This document shows, one piece after another, positions 22,555 to 34,243 of a stretch of DNA of 64,000 nt; positions within the stretch are counted from its first letter, which is position 1; every line of letters starts with the position of its first letter. The stretch covers positions 496,001 to 560,000 of the forward strand of contig CALYLX010000127.1 in assembly GCA_944990035.1 (NCBI GenBank). Reading direction: 5' to 3'. Position numbers and translations under genes: made by a program. This DNA comes from Clitopilus passeckerianus. Its lineage: Eukaryota > Basidiomycota > Agaricomycetes > Agaricales > Entolomataceae. A model generated the notes under the pieces. It was not told the origin of the DNA. It ran no database searches and was given only the letters and a program-made list of their open reading frames with translations.

Positions 22555-24049
22555 ATGTCCGCCCCGCCAAAACCAATCAATGTCGAGGATGAGGATCTTG
22601 AGGATCTCGACGGTGAGCAGCCAGCCTATCGCAGGGGCCAATGGTCGGTAAAGATCTAATCTTTACTGGTGTCCTGCCTTTGATCTCCTTGACGCCGTAC
22701 TGAACAACTTGCGCAGACGTACTTGACCAATTCGCTGCACCACCGCCACCTCCACCTTCGGCTGCCCCTCAGAGCTTGTCTGCAACGCCTAAGCCAGCAA
22801 GCAGTGCTGGAGCCCAAGGAAACAGGCCACGCACTAACACTCGTGTCGATGCTCCACCCAAGTCAATTCCTGGCTCCGGTCTGCATGGGCTACCCGGCTC
22901 AGCTCCTCTGGGTGCTACCTCTGAAGAAGCTGAAGATGAAGCGGACATGAATGAGGAGGAACTATCTCGGGCGTTCTCAGCGGAACTGACGAAGGGAATG
23001 GAGAGCTTGATGAAAGAACTTGGATCGACGGACGACGGCAAGGACAAGGATCTCGAAGATGACGATGCTGAGGTGGCGAAGAAGTTTCGGGAGGCATGGG
23101 AGAAGATGTTAACTGAAGGCATGAACGGTATGGGTGGCGAGTTGGGTGGTCTTGAGCAGTTCTTGGATGAGGGTGGCGCAGAAGGAAGTGGCACGACTGG
23201 CGCATCGAAGGCTGCCGGTGCTGGGAAAGATGACTTCCGGAGCAAGATTAGGCAAACTATGGGGAAGTTGAAGGAGAGTGAATCAAATCTGCAGGTATTC
23301 CCACCTTCGCCACCCTCACAAGTAATTTCTGACGGCCTTTGGTCATCCAGAACCAGGCTCCCGGGGCCTCTACAGGCGAAGGTCTGGACTCTTTCGAAAC
23401 ACTTTTGAAATCTTTGGCCAATCTCGGGGAGGACGGCAAGTTGCCTGAGAGTGATGAGGACCTTGCGAACATGCTTGAGGGCATGATGGGGCAACTTCTT
23501 CACAAGGACATACTTTATGATCCCCTCAAGGAGTTGAATGAGGCAGTACGTTCTCTATTGCACGGAAGTATTCTACGAAGACTAATTCTATATCTTCCTC
23601 AGTTCCCGCCCTACCTCGCTAACCCACCGCAGCCCATATCGGAAGAGGACAAAGAACGATACAACAAGCAAATTGTGCTGATCCAGCAGATTCTCAAGGT
23701 CTTCGAGAATCCCAAATATAGCGACGAAGACAAGGAAATGTCGAAGGAGATTTCCGACTTGATGAATGAGGTCAGTCACGGTTCTATTCATTCCACGCTA
23801 CTTCCTCCGTTTATCTCTGAGCAAATCGACTGGTGGATTCAATCTTGCGCTCCCACCATCGCCATGAGGCTCTCGTTTCTTTTGATTTCGTCTTTTGGAG
23901 TTAAACAGTATCGCTGATTCAACCTTTTCCGTTCATCACAGCTTCAAAACTACGGCTCTCCGCCAACTGAGATCATGGGCGAGCTTCCACCCGGAATGCA
24001 ACTTGGACCTGATGGATTGCCTTCCGCAGATAATTGCACGATCGCTTGA
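22555..24049 (+). CDS. PEX19: Peroxin 19 (peroxisomal membrane protein chaperone/import receptor)
   Basis: The cytosolic receptor for newly made peroxisomal membrane proteins. The N-terminus MSAPPKPINVEDEDLEDLDD is the acidic Pex3-binding start. The Pro/Ala-rich linker is followed by DEADMNEEELSRAFSAELTK. A helical domain holds FREAWEKMLTEGM, ESFETLLKSL-like DSFETLLKSLANL, EDLANMLEGMMGQLLHKDILYDPLKEL, FPPYLANPP, EEDKERYNKQIVLIQQILKVFE and NYGSPPTEIMGELPPGM, the standard order of Pex19 motifs. The protein ends CTIA, a CaaX box for farnesylation, as in other Pex19 proteins. Five or so short introns interrupt it. The length of about 330 residues fits the family. The start at 22555 gives the conserved N-terminus. 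Confidence 0.93.
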
Positions 24050-24951
24050 GACGGAACTTCTCTTCTTCGGCATCAGTGTCAGTCTATATGCGTTCGAGAT
24101 TCCGATTGAGTTTTCAAAAAGAATGGATCTACAAGGATATACATACCGTAGTTTACTCGAGGTTTTCAAGGAAATCATATTGCATCTCTATTAATATTCA
24201 CTTGACGAGTTTCAACGCGTTGCTCAGGCGAAGACCCTATCCGAGGCTATCTAATCAGATGATGACCCTGCGCAGCCACAAGTGCCACGCTGGAGCTTCT
24301 TTCTGGACTGTTTCCCCGAATCTGGGCCACATTTCCCTTGATTCCTTCTCGAAAAACGGCGGAAGAACGGCGGAGGAATGTGGCCTTCGATGTGTTCCTC
24401 TTCTACTCCTTCTTGCGGCGTTCTGCGAGTGTTTCGTCTTCATGTAGGTACGCCATCGACCCATTTTCTCGTGGCTGAATTGGATAGGTTACCGCCACGC
24501 CTAAACCGATTGAAGGCTCGCGTCAGTGGTGTGAACAAATCTTATTTATCACCAAGTATTCTATGCAACGCCACAAGGGCTTATCTTTCCCTTGCCGCTC
24601 GAGTGTCCATAGGTCGATAAAGTGTGTCTTTTTGTCAACGACATTAGGGTCGGCAGAGATAAGGTTCCACTCAATCAGAAATGCTTTCAATTCTCGTTGT
24701 ATACCCAGCATGCGCTTCTATCTGAATCTTTCGTCACAAGATCAACCTTGTATTGACAATCTTGACCCAGGTGTATATGAAATCACTGGGCGCTTAGCGC
24801 ATTTCCATGTGCCTAGGGTCGGATTCCCTCCGTATCTAGGTCAAGCGCAGAAACCCGCCCACTCGGGTTTATGGAAAATTGGCGCATATATAAACCATGG
24901 GACAAACGGCTCCTTTAATCGACATTTGCTTCCGTCTTTCTGCCCCCCAAA
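24050..24951. other. Intergenic stretch, no supported gene
   Basis: Region between PEX19 and the permease gene. Open frames on both strands are short and without motifs. The right end is the permease promoter, with TATATAAACC at about 24886. Confidence 0.5.
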
Positions 24952-27188
24952 ATGCCTGGCACCAAAAGCTTGGAGAGCCAAGACTCTGGCGTGACGAAAA
25001 ACGCAACATCAAAAGACGAGGAACTTCTGGCAACTTTGGGCTACAAGCAAGAGTTCAAACGCGATTTCAACTGGATCCAGCTGCTGGGATTGAGCTTTAG
25101 CATAAATGGAATCGTACAGGCCGTCACGTATGTCGTTCATTCTTTCGATCTGAGCGGTCCCGCCCGCTGACTCCCGTTTCGGTGCCTTAGTGCGATTATG
25201 GTTTATACTCTAACAAACGGCGGCCCTGTCGCTATGGTTTGGGGCGTAAGTTCATTATCACTTTCTAGACCCTATTCCTGGGACTGACCTGCGATGAGAG
25301 TGGGCATCCTATTCCGTGTTCCTCGTCATTATTGCCCTCTCATTGGCCGAACTGGCCTCTGCAGCCCCGACATCTGGCGGCCTGTATTACTGGACTTTCA
25401 CATATGCTTCGCCGAGATACCGGAATATCCTATCTTGGGTCACTGGCTGTATGTTTTAGCTCTGAATCCTCCATTTCTCAACGCTGATGAAATGATGCCA
25501 TACAGATTGCTGCACTCTGAATTACATGGCAACTGCGTGCGGAGCGGCATACTCGCTCTCTACGGAGATTCTTGCTGCAGTAACCATCTCAATGGATGGC
25601 GACTATGTTCCAAGTCGGGGGCACCTCTTGTGAGTCGCATCCGACTTGGTAGAAAAACGTACCTTGAACCCTCCATAGCGGCGTCTTTTTAGCTCTGATC
25701 ATCTGTCAAGCCATCGTTGCAAGTTTGGCAACCCGTTATATCGCAAGACTACAACCCATCTTTTCGCTGATGAATTTCATGTTGGTCAAGCTCCCGTTGT
25801 TCTTAGCTTTAGGGACTAATGATCGATCTAGGCAATTTGTCGCTCTTATTATTGCCCTTCCTCTTGCAACGCCTTCAGAGTTCAAGAATACCACCTCCTT
25901 TGCCTTTGGAGGTTTCAAGAATCGTGGGTATTCATCCTTGTTTAATGCGAACACGAAACTATATCTGCTCCTTTTCAGTCTCCACATGGCCTAACGCCTT
26001 TGCATTCTTCCTGTCTTGGTTGGCCCCATCATGGACTATGGGTAAGACCCGCGGTTCACTATCATTTGATGAACCGAAGCTGAGCACCAGTCTGCAGGTT
26101 TGATCGACTCAAGTCTCCATATCAGCGAGGAAGTTCGCAGGGCAGACGTCGCTGTTCCTCGTGCAATGATATTCTCCACTGGCTTCGGATGCTTCTTGGG
26201 CTTCAGTCAGTTGAATTTCGCCAATGACCTGACTCCGGTTCTGATAGTTTGACAGTCTTTAACATCGTCCTTGCCTTCCATATGGGCACGGATACAGAAG
26301 CCCTACTGAACGATCCAGTTGGCCAACCGATGGCTGCGGTAAGTGCATTGTCTTATCCAGATGCCGACTTGGCTGAGCGAAATAGATCTACGTCAACAGC
26401 TTTGGTCGCCGAGGGGCATTGATTGCCTGGTCATTCGTCATCATCACCCAGTATATATCTCTTCGCCTTTTCTCTGTTCAATATCTGATTGCCTTGGTAG
26501 ATGCATTGGCTGCATCAATATCGTACGTTGTCTGTGACCCCCGGCCGTAGAGACTGAAGATTCTGATACTCGTCTCAATAGCTCACGGCAGCTTCACGCC
26601 AGATGTTTGCATTCTCTCGAGATGGAGCATTACCATTCTCGAGCTACCTTTATAGGGTCAACAAACGAACGAAGACACCCGTAGTTTGTGTCGGTGCCCT
26701 GGCAACCGGGGCTATTCTCCTTGGCCTGCTTACCTTTGCGGGGAATACGGCTGCCGGGGCAGTTTTCATCGTCGCTGTCGTGTGCGCATATATTTCATTT
26801 TCCGTTCCAATCGCGTCTAGACTTCTGGGAGGGCGGAAATTTGTTCCTGGACCGTTCTCGCTCGGCAAGCTCGTGAGTCGCATCTTTGTGAACCGAAACC
26901 GATTCAGTGACCTCTCCTTATCTGTAGAGCATACCCATCGCTTTAATTGCATTGGCGTCCATGGCATTCACGGACCTCATCCTGATGTTCCCCTCCGACT
27001 CAATCACGGATGCTGCCGACATGAATTACTCGTCCGCGGTTCTCATCGGAGTCATCGCCGTTTGCATCGTCTACTACTTCTTCCCGAAATACGGCGGGAA
27101 GCATTGGTTTGTAGGCCCAGTGACGACAACCGACTCTCCCGATAGCTGCACAGAAACGTCTTCATCTGATGAACTAGAGAAACATTAG
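24952..27188 (+). CDS. Amino-acid/GABA-type permease (APC superfamily)
   Basis: The N-terminus contains DEELLATLGYKQEFKRDF, a signature of fungal GABA/choline/amino-acid permeases (Uga4/Hnm1 type), followed by the first helix (IQLLGLSFSINGIVQAV). Later exons give TNGGPVAMVWG, then SYSVFLVIIALSLAELASAA with the GGLYYWTF element, then ATRYIARLQPIFSLMNF, IYVNSFGRRGALIAWSFV, ASRQMFAFSRDGALPFS, GAILLGLLTFAGNTAAGA and VYYFFPKYGGKHWFVGPV near the C-terminus, which ends DELEKH. About ten short introns are needed, and most junctions keep frame. About twelve membrane helices are expected. It should import amino acids or related amines across the plasma membrane. The exact substrate cannot be inferred. 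No obvious break, although some central exon borders (25980-26350) are uncertain. Confidence 0.85.
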
Positions 27189-27843
27189 CAATGAATCTCC
27201 CTGGGGGTTGAAGTCGGCTTTGCCAACATTGTTGGCATATGCAGAGTCAACGGTATACGCACCGGAATGGGTCACGCCCTCTTCGATGGCATCTCGGAAA
27301 GCTATTACTACGCGCTCTACGGCGGCGACGGAGACTTAGGTGTGGTTCTTCGGATACCGGGTATACAAACAAAGGAATTAATGTAGATATCGCATGTAAA
27401 ATAGACACAGAGTTGAAGGGGACCGAGAATATCACTGGTGATCAGTTTTGGTCAGCTCGTAATCATCTCTACGTTAAGTCACTTTGCACTTGTTCAGAAA
27501 CGGTGGATCAAGGACTCTGAATACCGTCCACCGTCTTAGACGTTACCTTGGATCGAGACGCCGGGCGTCGAATTTGAGCATAGTGAAGCACTTGAACCGA
27601 TTACTCGAAAGTGAGATATATTTGAGTAACCTCGCAACCTATAACTAATGGATAGCATGTAAAATAAATCTGAGCGAGGTAAGAGAATTACTAATGGACT
27701 CGAATCGGGCTGTCGCCAGCTTTACATATACAGTTTCAACCAATTCTTCGGACGCTGCGCGTCTGGAGGAAAGAGCATGGTATCAAGCCCCCATAGATGA
27801 GATGAGATCCATTACCCTTCGAGGCAGAGCCTCATGCGGGTTC
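27189..27843. other. Intergenic stretch with a possible protein relic
   Basis: At about 27200-27345 both strands have protein-like translations. The minus-strand reading, with AFRDAIEEGVTHSGAYTVDS, is the more convincing, but it has no start, no recognised family and no supported neighbouring exon. The rest of the spacer shows nothing. Confidence 0.25.
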
Positions 27844-29103
27844 CTATATACATTGATAAGCCCCCATAGTCGATAGCTGTACAGTAAGGTGGTGATCAAT
27901 TGTAGTACAGTGTATCTGGCCAGCATGGGTGCCGGGTGCGTTGTAAGGGTACGTCAGAGTAGAGGAGGGGGAAAGGATGATTTCTGCAAGCAGAGGAACC
28001 AAACGCCCTGGATGGTTTCGTGACAATAACAATTGAATGATGTCGTTCACGGGTGCATCCACACAGAAAAGCTGAAGTGTTCTCAGCTTTGAGAATTTAT
28101 CCTCAGTAGAGAGGAGCTCGACTATAAAGGGGGTGAGGTGTACAAGGCTGCTTATTCTGAGGTACTCGAGAGAGTCAAGTGCATTAAGCAACAGGAATTT
28201 GGTCAGGACGGGGAGGGGGAGGCAGAGATCAAGGACCTCGAGCTTGCATTTGGAGCGGCCAAGAAACTCCGCGAACCCTTCCGAAAACTGGGAGGTGTAC
28301 TCCACGTTAACGCAGGTTGGAGCTGAGGATAGTCGCAGAGTGCGAAGTGAAGGAAGTATGACAAGATGAAGGATATCTGCAAGTGGCCGCTCCGGGGAGA
28401 TCAAACAGAGGGTCACCAGTCGCTTATGATGTAATGGGGAGGTTGCGGATAGAACGCCTTCGAGGGGTGCTGTTAGCACGAGCTCGAATAAATGAGGACA
28501 TCCTCGCAAGATTTCAACAAAATCGTCTGCCAAAAGTTGCGATCCGAATGTCACATGGGTTAACGTCGGCATTGATAGAGGCAATAGCGCTGGCCCTACA
28601 GGACTACGGCAATAAAACCTGCGCAGTCGAGGAGCTGACTGCAAAAGGTTGCCGAGTGCTCTGAGGGTCTGGACGTCTACGGAACCCTCAAGAGTGACGC
28701 TTTCCAGAGAAAGCCCTGCTGGAAGAGTTAACTGTAAAGCGCTGGAGTTACTTGCGGTGTCAAGATATATAATGAGGTCTTTGCACCGATGAATGTTATC
28801 CGCAAAGAACATCTCTGCCTGAGAAGAGTGAGAGCGGAGAAAGACATAGAGTGGTTGATTTGCAGCTTGGCACAAACGGTGATCCAATGCTTGGGAGTTT
28901 TTCTGCCTGCTATGAAGTTCGATGTAACGCCAAAGATGTGAGGTAGCACAGACCAGTCGTCGCCAGGCCTGACAGACGTGACTCAATGAGATGGGGGCAT
29001 GTGGGTAGTCAGGCCAATGATGCTGGGATGGGTTGAGCATGAGGCAATCGAGGAAAATATCCTGAAGAATCTCAGCTGGGAGGGCATGAATGGTGGCTTC
29101 CAT
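27844..29103 (-). CDS. F-box protein with LRR-like C-terminus
   Basis: A single-exon 419-residue protein. The N-terminus IHALPAEILQDIFLDCL, followed by SLSHVCQAWRRLVCATSHLW, is a canonical F-box, which binds Skp1 and recruits substrates to an SCF ubiquitin ligase. The remainder has degenerate leucine-rich repeats (LRRFYCRSP, LFELVLTAPLE, LVTLCLISPERPL, LRTLRLSSAP, LEVLDLCLPL, LEYLRISSLVHL, LRTLQLFCVD), probably the substrate-binding surface. Such proteins are hugely expanded in mushroom genomes. An in-frame open stretch precedes the ATG and could be spliced to the upstream Spa2-homology gene, but a free-standing F-box at 29103 is the simpler reading. The substrate is unknown. Confidence 0.85.
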   Translation of the reverse strand: MEATIHALPAEILQDIFLDCLMLNPSQHHWPDYPHAPISLSHVCQAWRRLVCATSHLWRYIELHSRQKNSQALDHRLCQAANQPLYVFLRSHSSQAEMFFADNIHRCKDLIIYLDTASNSSALQLTLPAGLSLESVTLEGSVDVQTLRALGNLLQSAPRLRRFYCRSPVGPALLPLSMPTLTHVTFGSQLLADDFVEILRGCPHLFELVLTAPLEGVLSATSPLHHKRLVTLCLISPERPLADILHLVILPSLRTLRLSSAPTCVNVEYTSQFSEGFAEFLGRSKCKLEVLDLCLPLPVLTKFLLLNALDSLEYLRISSLVHLTPFIVELLSTEDKFSKLRTLQLFCVDAPVNDIIQLLLSRNHPGRLVPLLAEIILSPSSTLTYPYNAPGTHAGQIHCTTIDHHLTVQLSTMGAYQCI

Positions 29104-29199
29104 GTGATCGCAAACAACTGGTTCGAGTAGAGGCTCGGAAATTTCAATGCAGATATCGGAACCTCTGCGTCGAGAAGTACGATCTATATCCGGGGAAGT

Positions 29200-29925
29200 T
29201 CAGATGACGAGCTGACATCCAGTCGCTACAATAAACTCACGCTCTAAGGTTGGGATTAGCTTTTCGAATTCAGATAGGTTGAGTTGACTGGAGACATCCT
29301 CGTCTAAGTCATGGAGAGTAAGATGTTTGTGGTCACCGCCAAGCCGCGTCACCTTGAAAAAGATAAGCGGCTGAGACAGTTCGTCAAAGGATGCATTTCA
29401 GTACCGTTTCCTGTTTCGTTATCAGGCTGGGGTAGCGACGCTCGAGTTCGCAAAGGGTGTCTCCCACTAGGTCCTCCAAACGTGTAATTGGCAAAGTTGC
29501 CAATTTCTGGCGCGCAAGGTTCCTCTTGAAATGAAGGTGAGGGAGAATCATGGGAATTGGCTCTGTGAAAAAAGGAGAGTTAAAACGCCCAGGATCGAGT
29601 GAGAAGAGCGCCATAGGCGCCTACTATTGGTTTCCTGGGCTCTGCGTAGGATCTCATCATAGACGTCGGTCGAGAGTTCCTGGAATTGTTGCTTGGTCAA
29701 TCGGCATAGCTTTTGCCTGGGAACGAAGCGGTGCCCAAGTTTCTCTGCAAATCATGTTGATCACATAGTCTGTGAGAGATTTTATCTGGCAAGTATCTGC
29801 ATGTTCTCACCCCGGTTCTCACGAAGATACCTAATAAGAAACTGGGACAATTTGTCATGGAAAGAAACAAATGTTTCAAGTATGCTTAGAGTGTGAATGT
29901 GTCCCTCATTTGTCTTCTGTTGCAT
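29200..29925 (-). CDS. Orphan Spa2-homology-domain (SHD/GIT repeat) protein
   Basis: Four exons (29925-29811, 29744-29625, 29562-29405, 29352-29200) with GT-AG introns give 181 residues in one frame. Repeat one reads QKLCRLTKQQFQELSTDVYD, and repeat two reads RQKLATLPITRLEDLVGDT followed by CELERRYP. These two short repeats are the SHD found at the N-terminus of Spa2/Sph1 polarisome scaffolds and animal GIT proteins. Upstream is a helical leader (ETFVSFHDKLSQFLIRYL). After the repeats only about 50 residues remain (SEFEKLIPTLERE ...), so it lacks the large remainder of Spa2, which usually exceeds 1000 residues. An alternative intron at about 29244-29187 would skip the stop and enter the F-box frame. 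It could be a functional mini-adaptor, a gene fragment or the 5' part of a fusion. Confidence 0.6.
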
Positions 29926-30353
29926 GGCGGGGTTTTCGTGGTAGAAGTTGAAAGGACTTATTTGTTCCTTGTTTGGCTCCTGGGCTCGTCCTTGAATAGC
30001 CCGTCAATTACATCTGTGTCTCTGGAAGAGCAGATTCTCGTAGTCAGCCCTCATACACCAAGGGAATTGTTGCGTACGTCTCCGCGAATTCGTTGAACCT
30101 AGACTCAGTCAACCCCCTCACCTTTTTCGAGCGCTAAAGGGCAAGTAGCTTAATACGCTTACTTCCGTTTTTCTTGATATCTGCTCAGAAATTGATACAG
30201 TACCTCATAGTGATTTGTGATAATCTTAGGGCATATTTGGAGGGCATGCTCCAGTCTGCGATGTCGTTTTTTGGTTCCATGATCATTACACCACTTTGTC
30301 ATGTGTACAATAATATACATACTTGGAAGAATCAACATTGGGCGATTAACTAT
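29926..30353. other. Intergenic stretch, no supported gene
   Basis: Between the Spa2-homology gene and the NmrA-like gene, both minus strand. No further exon of either is convincing. Confidence 0.45.
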
Positions 30354-31324
30354 TCAAGGAGCCCAGATTTCCCTGTTATTTAACACATACTCCCTCATAG
30401 TTGTCAAGCCAATTATCTTGTCCTCGTTGCCAGTGAAGTATCCTTCCTCAGAACCTTTGCCCGCATTGAGCTCCATGTATGTCAAAGCTTTCTGAAATGC
30501 TTCTGGAAGTCCAGCATCGATCCAAGCCGGGACAGGTTCTTCAGGCTTGAGTTTCTTGTGAACCACCTTGCGACCGAGTATCTCTGTGAAAATGGCTGCG
30601 ACCTGAAGGTATTGAAGGTGAGTCAGTGAACGAGTGGAACCTTGCAGGCAACTACTCACTTCATCATATGTGAGCAATTCGGGGCCCAGAATTCGTGGCT
30701 GGCGACCACTTTCCGCATCTTCATCATAAAGGGCTTTGAAGGCGGCCTGTGCTATATCTTTGGCACCAATGAAAGGTATGCGGGCATCTCCGGTGTGCGA
30801 AAAGATTGCACCGTCGTTCTTAATAGCATGTGCATGAGCTGTAGCGAGGTTTTCTAAATGACAGGATAGGATGTTTAGTTAGTAGCACCAGGTAGAATAG
30901 CCAAATTGAACTTACCTATGAACCATGTTGGGCGAAGAACGGTGAAATGAATCCCCAGTTTACGAAGATATTCATGGATCTTTCCCAAAGCTGGCCCGCC
31001 TTCATCTATCTGGGAGGCACTAACGAACACCACCCTTTTGACACCTTTACTAACAGCAAGATCGAGGAAAGGCTCAACTGCTGTCAGAGAGTCGGTGGAA
31101 CCAGGGGGAGAGACAAGGTATAGCCTGTCAATTGTTGGTTCGGCCTCAAAGGGGTTGCTGAATGTAGCGGGATTAAACCAATCGAAGAGGACTGCTTTGT
31201 AAGGACCAGAGGTGACACCTTGTAGTGTGTGTGAAGCCACGACAAAGGGTTTCTTGGAGCTATGAAGTATCGCTGAAAGATAATTTCCAACCTTGCCGGT
31301 GGCGCCAGTGACGAGTGTGGTCAT
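30354..31324 (-). CDS. NAD(P)-binding NmrA/EasG-like oxidoreductase
   Basis: The N-terminus TTLVTGATGKVGNYLSAIL contains the GxxGxxG dinucleotide-binding loop of an atypical short-chain dehydrogenase. It continues with YLVSPPG, GVKRVVFVSASQIDEG, a KIHEYLRKLGIHFTVLRPTW segment, then ARIPFIGAKDIAQAAFKALY, PRILGPELLTYDEVAAIF and a C-terminal part ending REIWAP. Two introns (about 30607-30660 and 30849-30915) are removed in frame. The VLRPTWF...RIPFIGAKDIA pattern is that of NmrA-like proteins and of the EasG/FgaFS festuclavine or agroclavine dehydrogenase subgroup, which has many relatives in basidiomycetes with no ergot pathway. No other alkaloid gene is present nearby, so an ergot role is unlikely. 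It probably reduces a small molecule or senses redox state. Confidence 0.85.
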
Positions 31325-32026
31325 TTCGAGGCTGTTGGGTGATTTCGAAGGGAAGGTGTTTTGTTGAGCAAGCTCGGCATCGTAGTTGAGGCTTTATAGG
31401 ATTTCCAGGCTAACTAAACCATGAATAATCAACAGCTGCGTGCTTAGTGAGTCTATATGCAGAACCCGTTTCAAGGGTCCAACTGGCCTCAGTTCAGGGG
31501 ATTTGAGCGAATTCTTGGAAGGTCCGAGTACTTCGGGAATACGGCAACGCGGAAGCCAACAGATTGCGGCATTCTTTCATCGATATCGACAGCCAGGGTG
31601 ACGCGTTTCGGCAGGTATAGAACAAGCATGCCTCTGGAGAGGTTGCTTACCAACGCCTCCCAGAATGCTTTGGCCTGGAGGGGTCATTAGAAAGGTGATG
31701 ATGGCGGTCAAGATGCAAGCATAATTGAGTTTACCACGATCTTCCTGCCGACCAGATTTGCACCACGGCCAGAGCCTCGGCAATGTTAGGATCTTGATCC
31801 ACTGGTCACGGTGACTGGTGCGAATGGTTTTCACATTTATTATGCAAATGACAGGCATTACTTCTAATGATATCGTGGTCTAAGTATAGTATCCTAACGT
31901 GTATGGTCTCTCATGACGATGCGTAATACGGATGCCCTCCCAAAAAGATAAACATCTCGCGCTCAATCCTGAAGTTCAGGCTTCTGCCCTCCAAGTAGTG
32001 GAACATTTGTCCCATTTTCAACGGCT
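31325..32026. other. Intergenic stretch, no supported gene
   Basis: Between the NmrA-like and the DHA1 MFS genes. Several minus-strand snippets look protein-like (for example LYLPKRVTLAVDIDERMPQ near 31560-31620), but they have no family match or coherent gene model. Confidence 0.35.
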
Positions 32027-34243
32027 TTATTTTGACGCTGGTTGGCCTTTATGAGCGTAACGACTGCTCAACCTGATCCTCTTGCCATACTTCCAGAACA
32101 ACCATGGTCTGTCAGCCCAGGAAAAAATCAACAAAACTTTCTTCAGCGACGATATTGAGTGGTAGACTTACGCAGGGCAACCAAGCACCACTCCAATAGC
32201 GCCCAAAATCGAATTTGCTTTTCCATAGCCAAGGGCATTGTACATCGTCGGCGCAAACAACGGGAACCCGAACCCAGCTAAAGAACGGAGGCAAGAAACA
32301 GCTGCGAGGGCAGATGCTGCATGTAATGTGAACGAGTCGACGACATAGGTCTGGATTGATTGGAAGGAAAGGATAAGTCCGGCTCCGATACAGGCGATAC
32401 CCTACACGAGTGAACGATCAGGCTCAGCCGTACGAGGTGGGGCGGAGAGGCTGTACTCACGATGTCGGTGCCTATCCAGTGAGCACTTGTTTCGGCGCAC
32501 CAACCTGCAATGAAGAGACCGATCGGGAGGAGGAACGAGCCAGGAACCATAGATGCTGGTAAAGTCTTCGTCAGTAAGTTCTCTGTGAGCAGGGTAAGAC
32601 TGCTCACGAAGTCTGAACTCGGGCTCTCCAACATCATTGTTCTTTTTCTTGAAGTATATATACACCCTATCCAAGACTCTAGCATTGATCTGTGATGCGC
32701 CAGCCAGACCAATGCCCAGTGCGATGAAGTGGAGGCCAGCTATTGAGGTCTTTTCGTGATAGACCCTCTCGAAGATGGTGGTCATGACGGTAATGAACAC
32801 TGAAGGGCAGAGCAGATTAGGGCAAGACTTGGAAGGAGGAGAAGCTATAAACCCACAGTAGAAGATGCCGTAGACGAAAGCCATGTATACGCCAAGAAGT
32901 TGCACTATTGGCTCTCTGGCGAAGAGAAGCCATGGCCGAATGAGAGCTTTCTCCAAGATCTCTCGAGGCCTGCAACGGCGTCGTTAGCTCCGCGTGGAAG
33001 TAGTGTAAAAAAGAGGGGAACCTACGTCCTGCCACCTTGCTTTTCGAAGACTGTGTGAACATTCACTCGTCCTTTCTCCACATCTCCTGCAAGCTCCTTC
33101 CTGATCTTCTCAGCTTTGCGCTCGAGCAAGAGGGGCGCGAACGTTTCTTGCAAAAAGAAAAGGCCAAAGAACTGGATGACTGCGTCGACAATACTTGTTG
33201 ACCAGAACTAGACAAATCATATTAGCCAGCCTCGTTGATTAAGGAAGAAACCAGACGTACCACCCATCGCCAAGTCGACCTCTCTGCAATCCAAGCACCA
33301 CATATGGGCCCGATGACGGGACCAAGGAGAGGTGCTAGTGAATAAATCGCAATGGCTTGCCCTCTCTCTTCAGCTCTCCAGACGTCTCCGAGTACTCCAC
33401 CACCAATCTAGATAGGAGAATTGAGTCAGGGATTTAGTCGTGTGCAGATCACAATGACGTACAGCAAGTGGAGCACTGCCACCCAATCCAGACAGAAATC
33501 GGAAGGCGATTAGCTGGCTTTTGTTTTGTGCGAAGCCACAAACTAGATTCCAAACTGTGTAGGGGCTCAGCAGAGCAAATTCATCTGGGAGGACTAATAG
33601 TTACCGAGATAGAACAAATTGGCGTATTGTAAAACTCTTGATCGGCCATAGATTTCACTCAGTGGTCCCAGCAACTGTGAAAGAAGGATGAGTCAGAACG
33701 CAAGCCTCGAGGAGAGCCAACGGAGTGCTCACCAACGGGCCGAAGGCTATAGGTATGCGTCATAGCGGCATTAGATTCGGAATCTCTGAAGTTGACATGG
33801 GGAGACACTTACCGTATCCAAGAATAAACACTGAAGTCATCAGAGCAATGACAACAGTATTTGTCACCCCAAATTGTTCTGCGATTCGTTCCGTAGCTGG
33901 GGCTACCATGGATGAAGATATCGGGGAAATGAAAGTAAACGAGGAGACCACGATGGTAGCAGCCCATTTCCGCTTGTACGGCCAGCTATGATAGTGGTAA
34001 GGAGGTGAGTATCCTGTGCTCGTCTGTGAGAGAAAACATAAGAACTCACTTCTTTGGGTCGTTAGGGTCGTCCGGACCATCCCAATCCACAACAATCTCC
34101 TTCACTTCTGGCTCCTCTTTTGCATCCCAATCCCGCTTCTCGTCGGCTGGTTTCTTCTCATTTGTAGTTCCTTCTTCGAGTGTAGGAGTAGCACTACCCG
34201 AACGGCTATTGCTCGTCGAGGGTCTGACTTCTGTGGGTTTCAT
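32027..34243 (-). CDS. DHA1-family MFS transporter (drug/polyamine type)
   Basis: The cytosolic N-terminus (KPADEKRDWDAKEE ...) ends with VDWDGPDDPNDPKKW, the hallmark preceding the first helix in fungal DHA1 H+-antiporters (Tpo1/Flr1 type). Helices follow: WAATIVVSSFTFISPISSSM, AFGPLVLGPLSEIYGRSRVL (motif A), FRFLSGLGGSAPLAIGGGVL, GPVIGPICGAWI (motif C-like), then a long central loop (LLLERKAEKIRKELA) and six further helices ending APTMYNALGYGKANSILGAIG and PWLFWKYGKRIR, with the stop at 32027. About ten short introns are needed. It should export drugs, polyamines or other small cations using the proton gradient at the plasma membrane. The frame appears intact throughout. Confidence 0.88.

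Noticed and set aside
30354..31324. Naming the NmrA-like gene as an ergot-alkaloid enzyme
   Set aside because: No other ergot gene lies nearby and EasG-like proteins are common in fungi without the pathway. A general oxidoreductase call is safer.
31500..32026. Minus-strand snippets such as LYLPKRVTLAVDIDERMPQ and MGQMFHYLEGRSLNF as a separate gene
   Set aside because: The second snippet overlaps the 3' end of the DHA1 transporter in another frame, and the first lacks any consistent exon structure or family.
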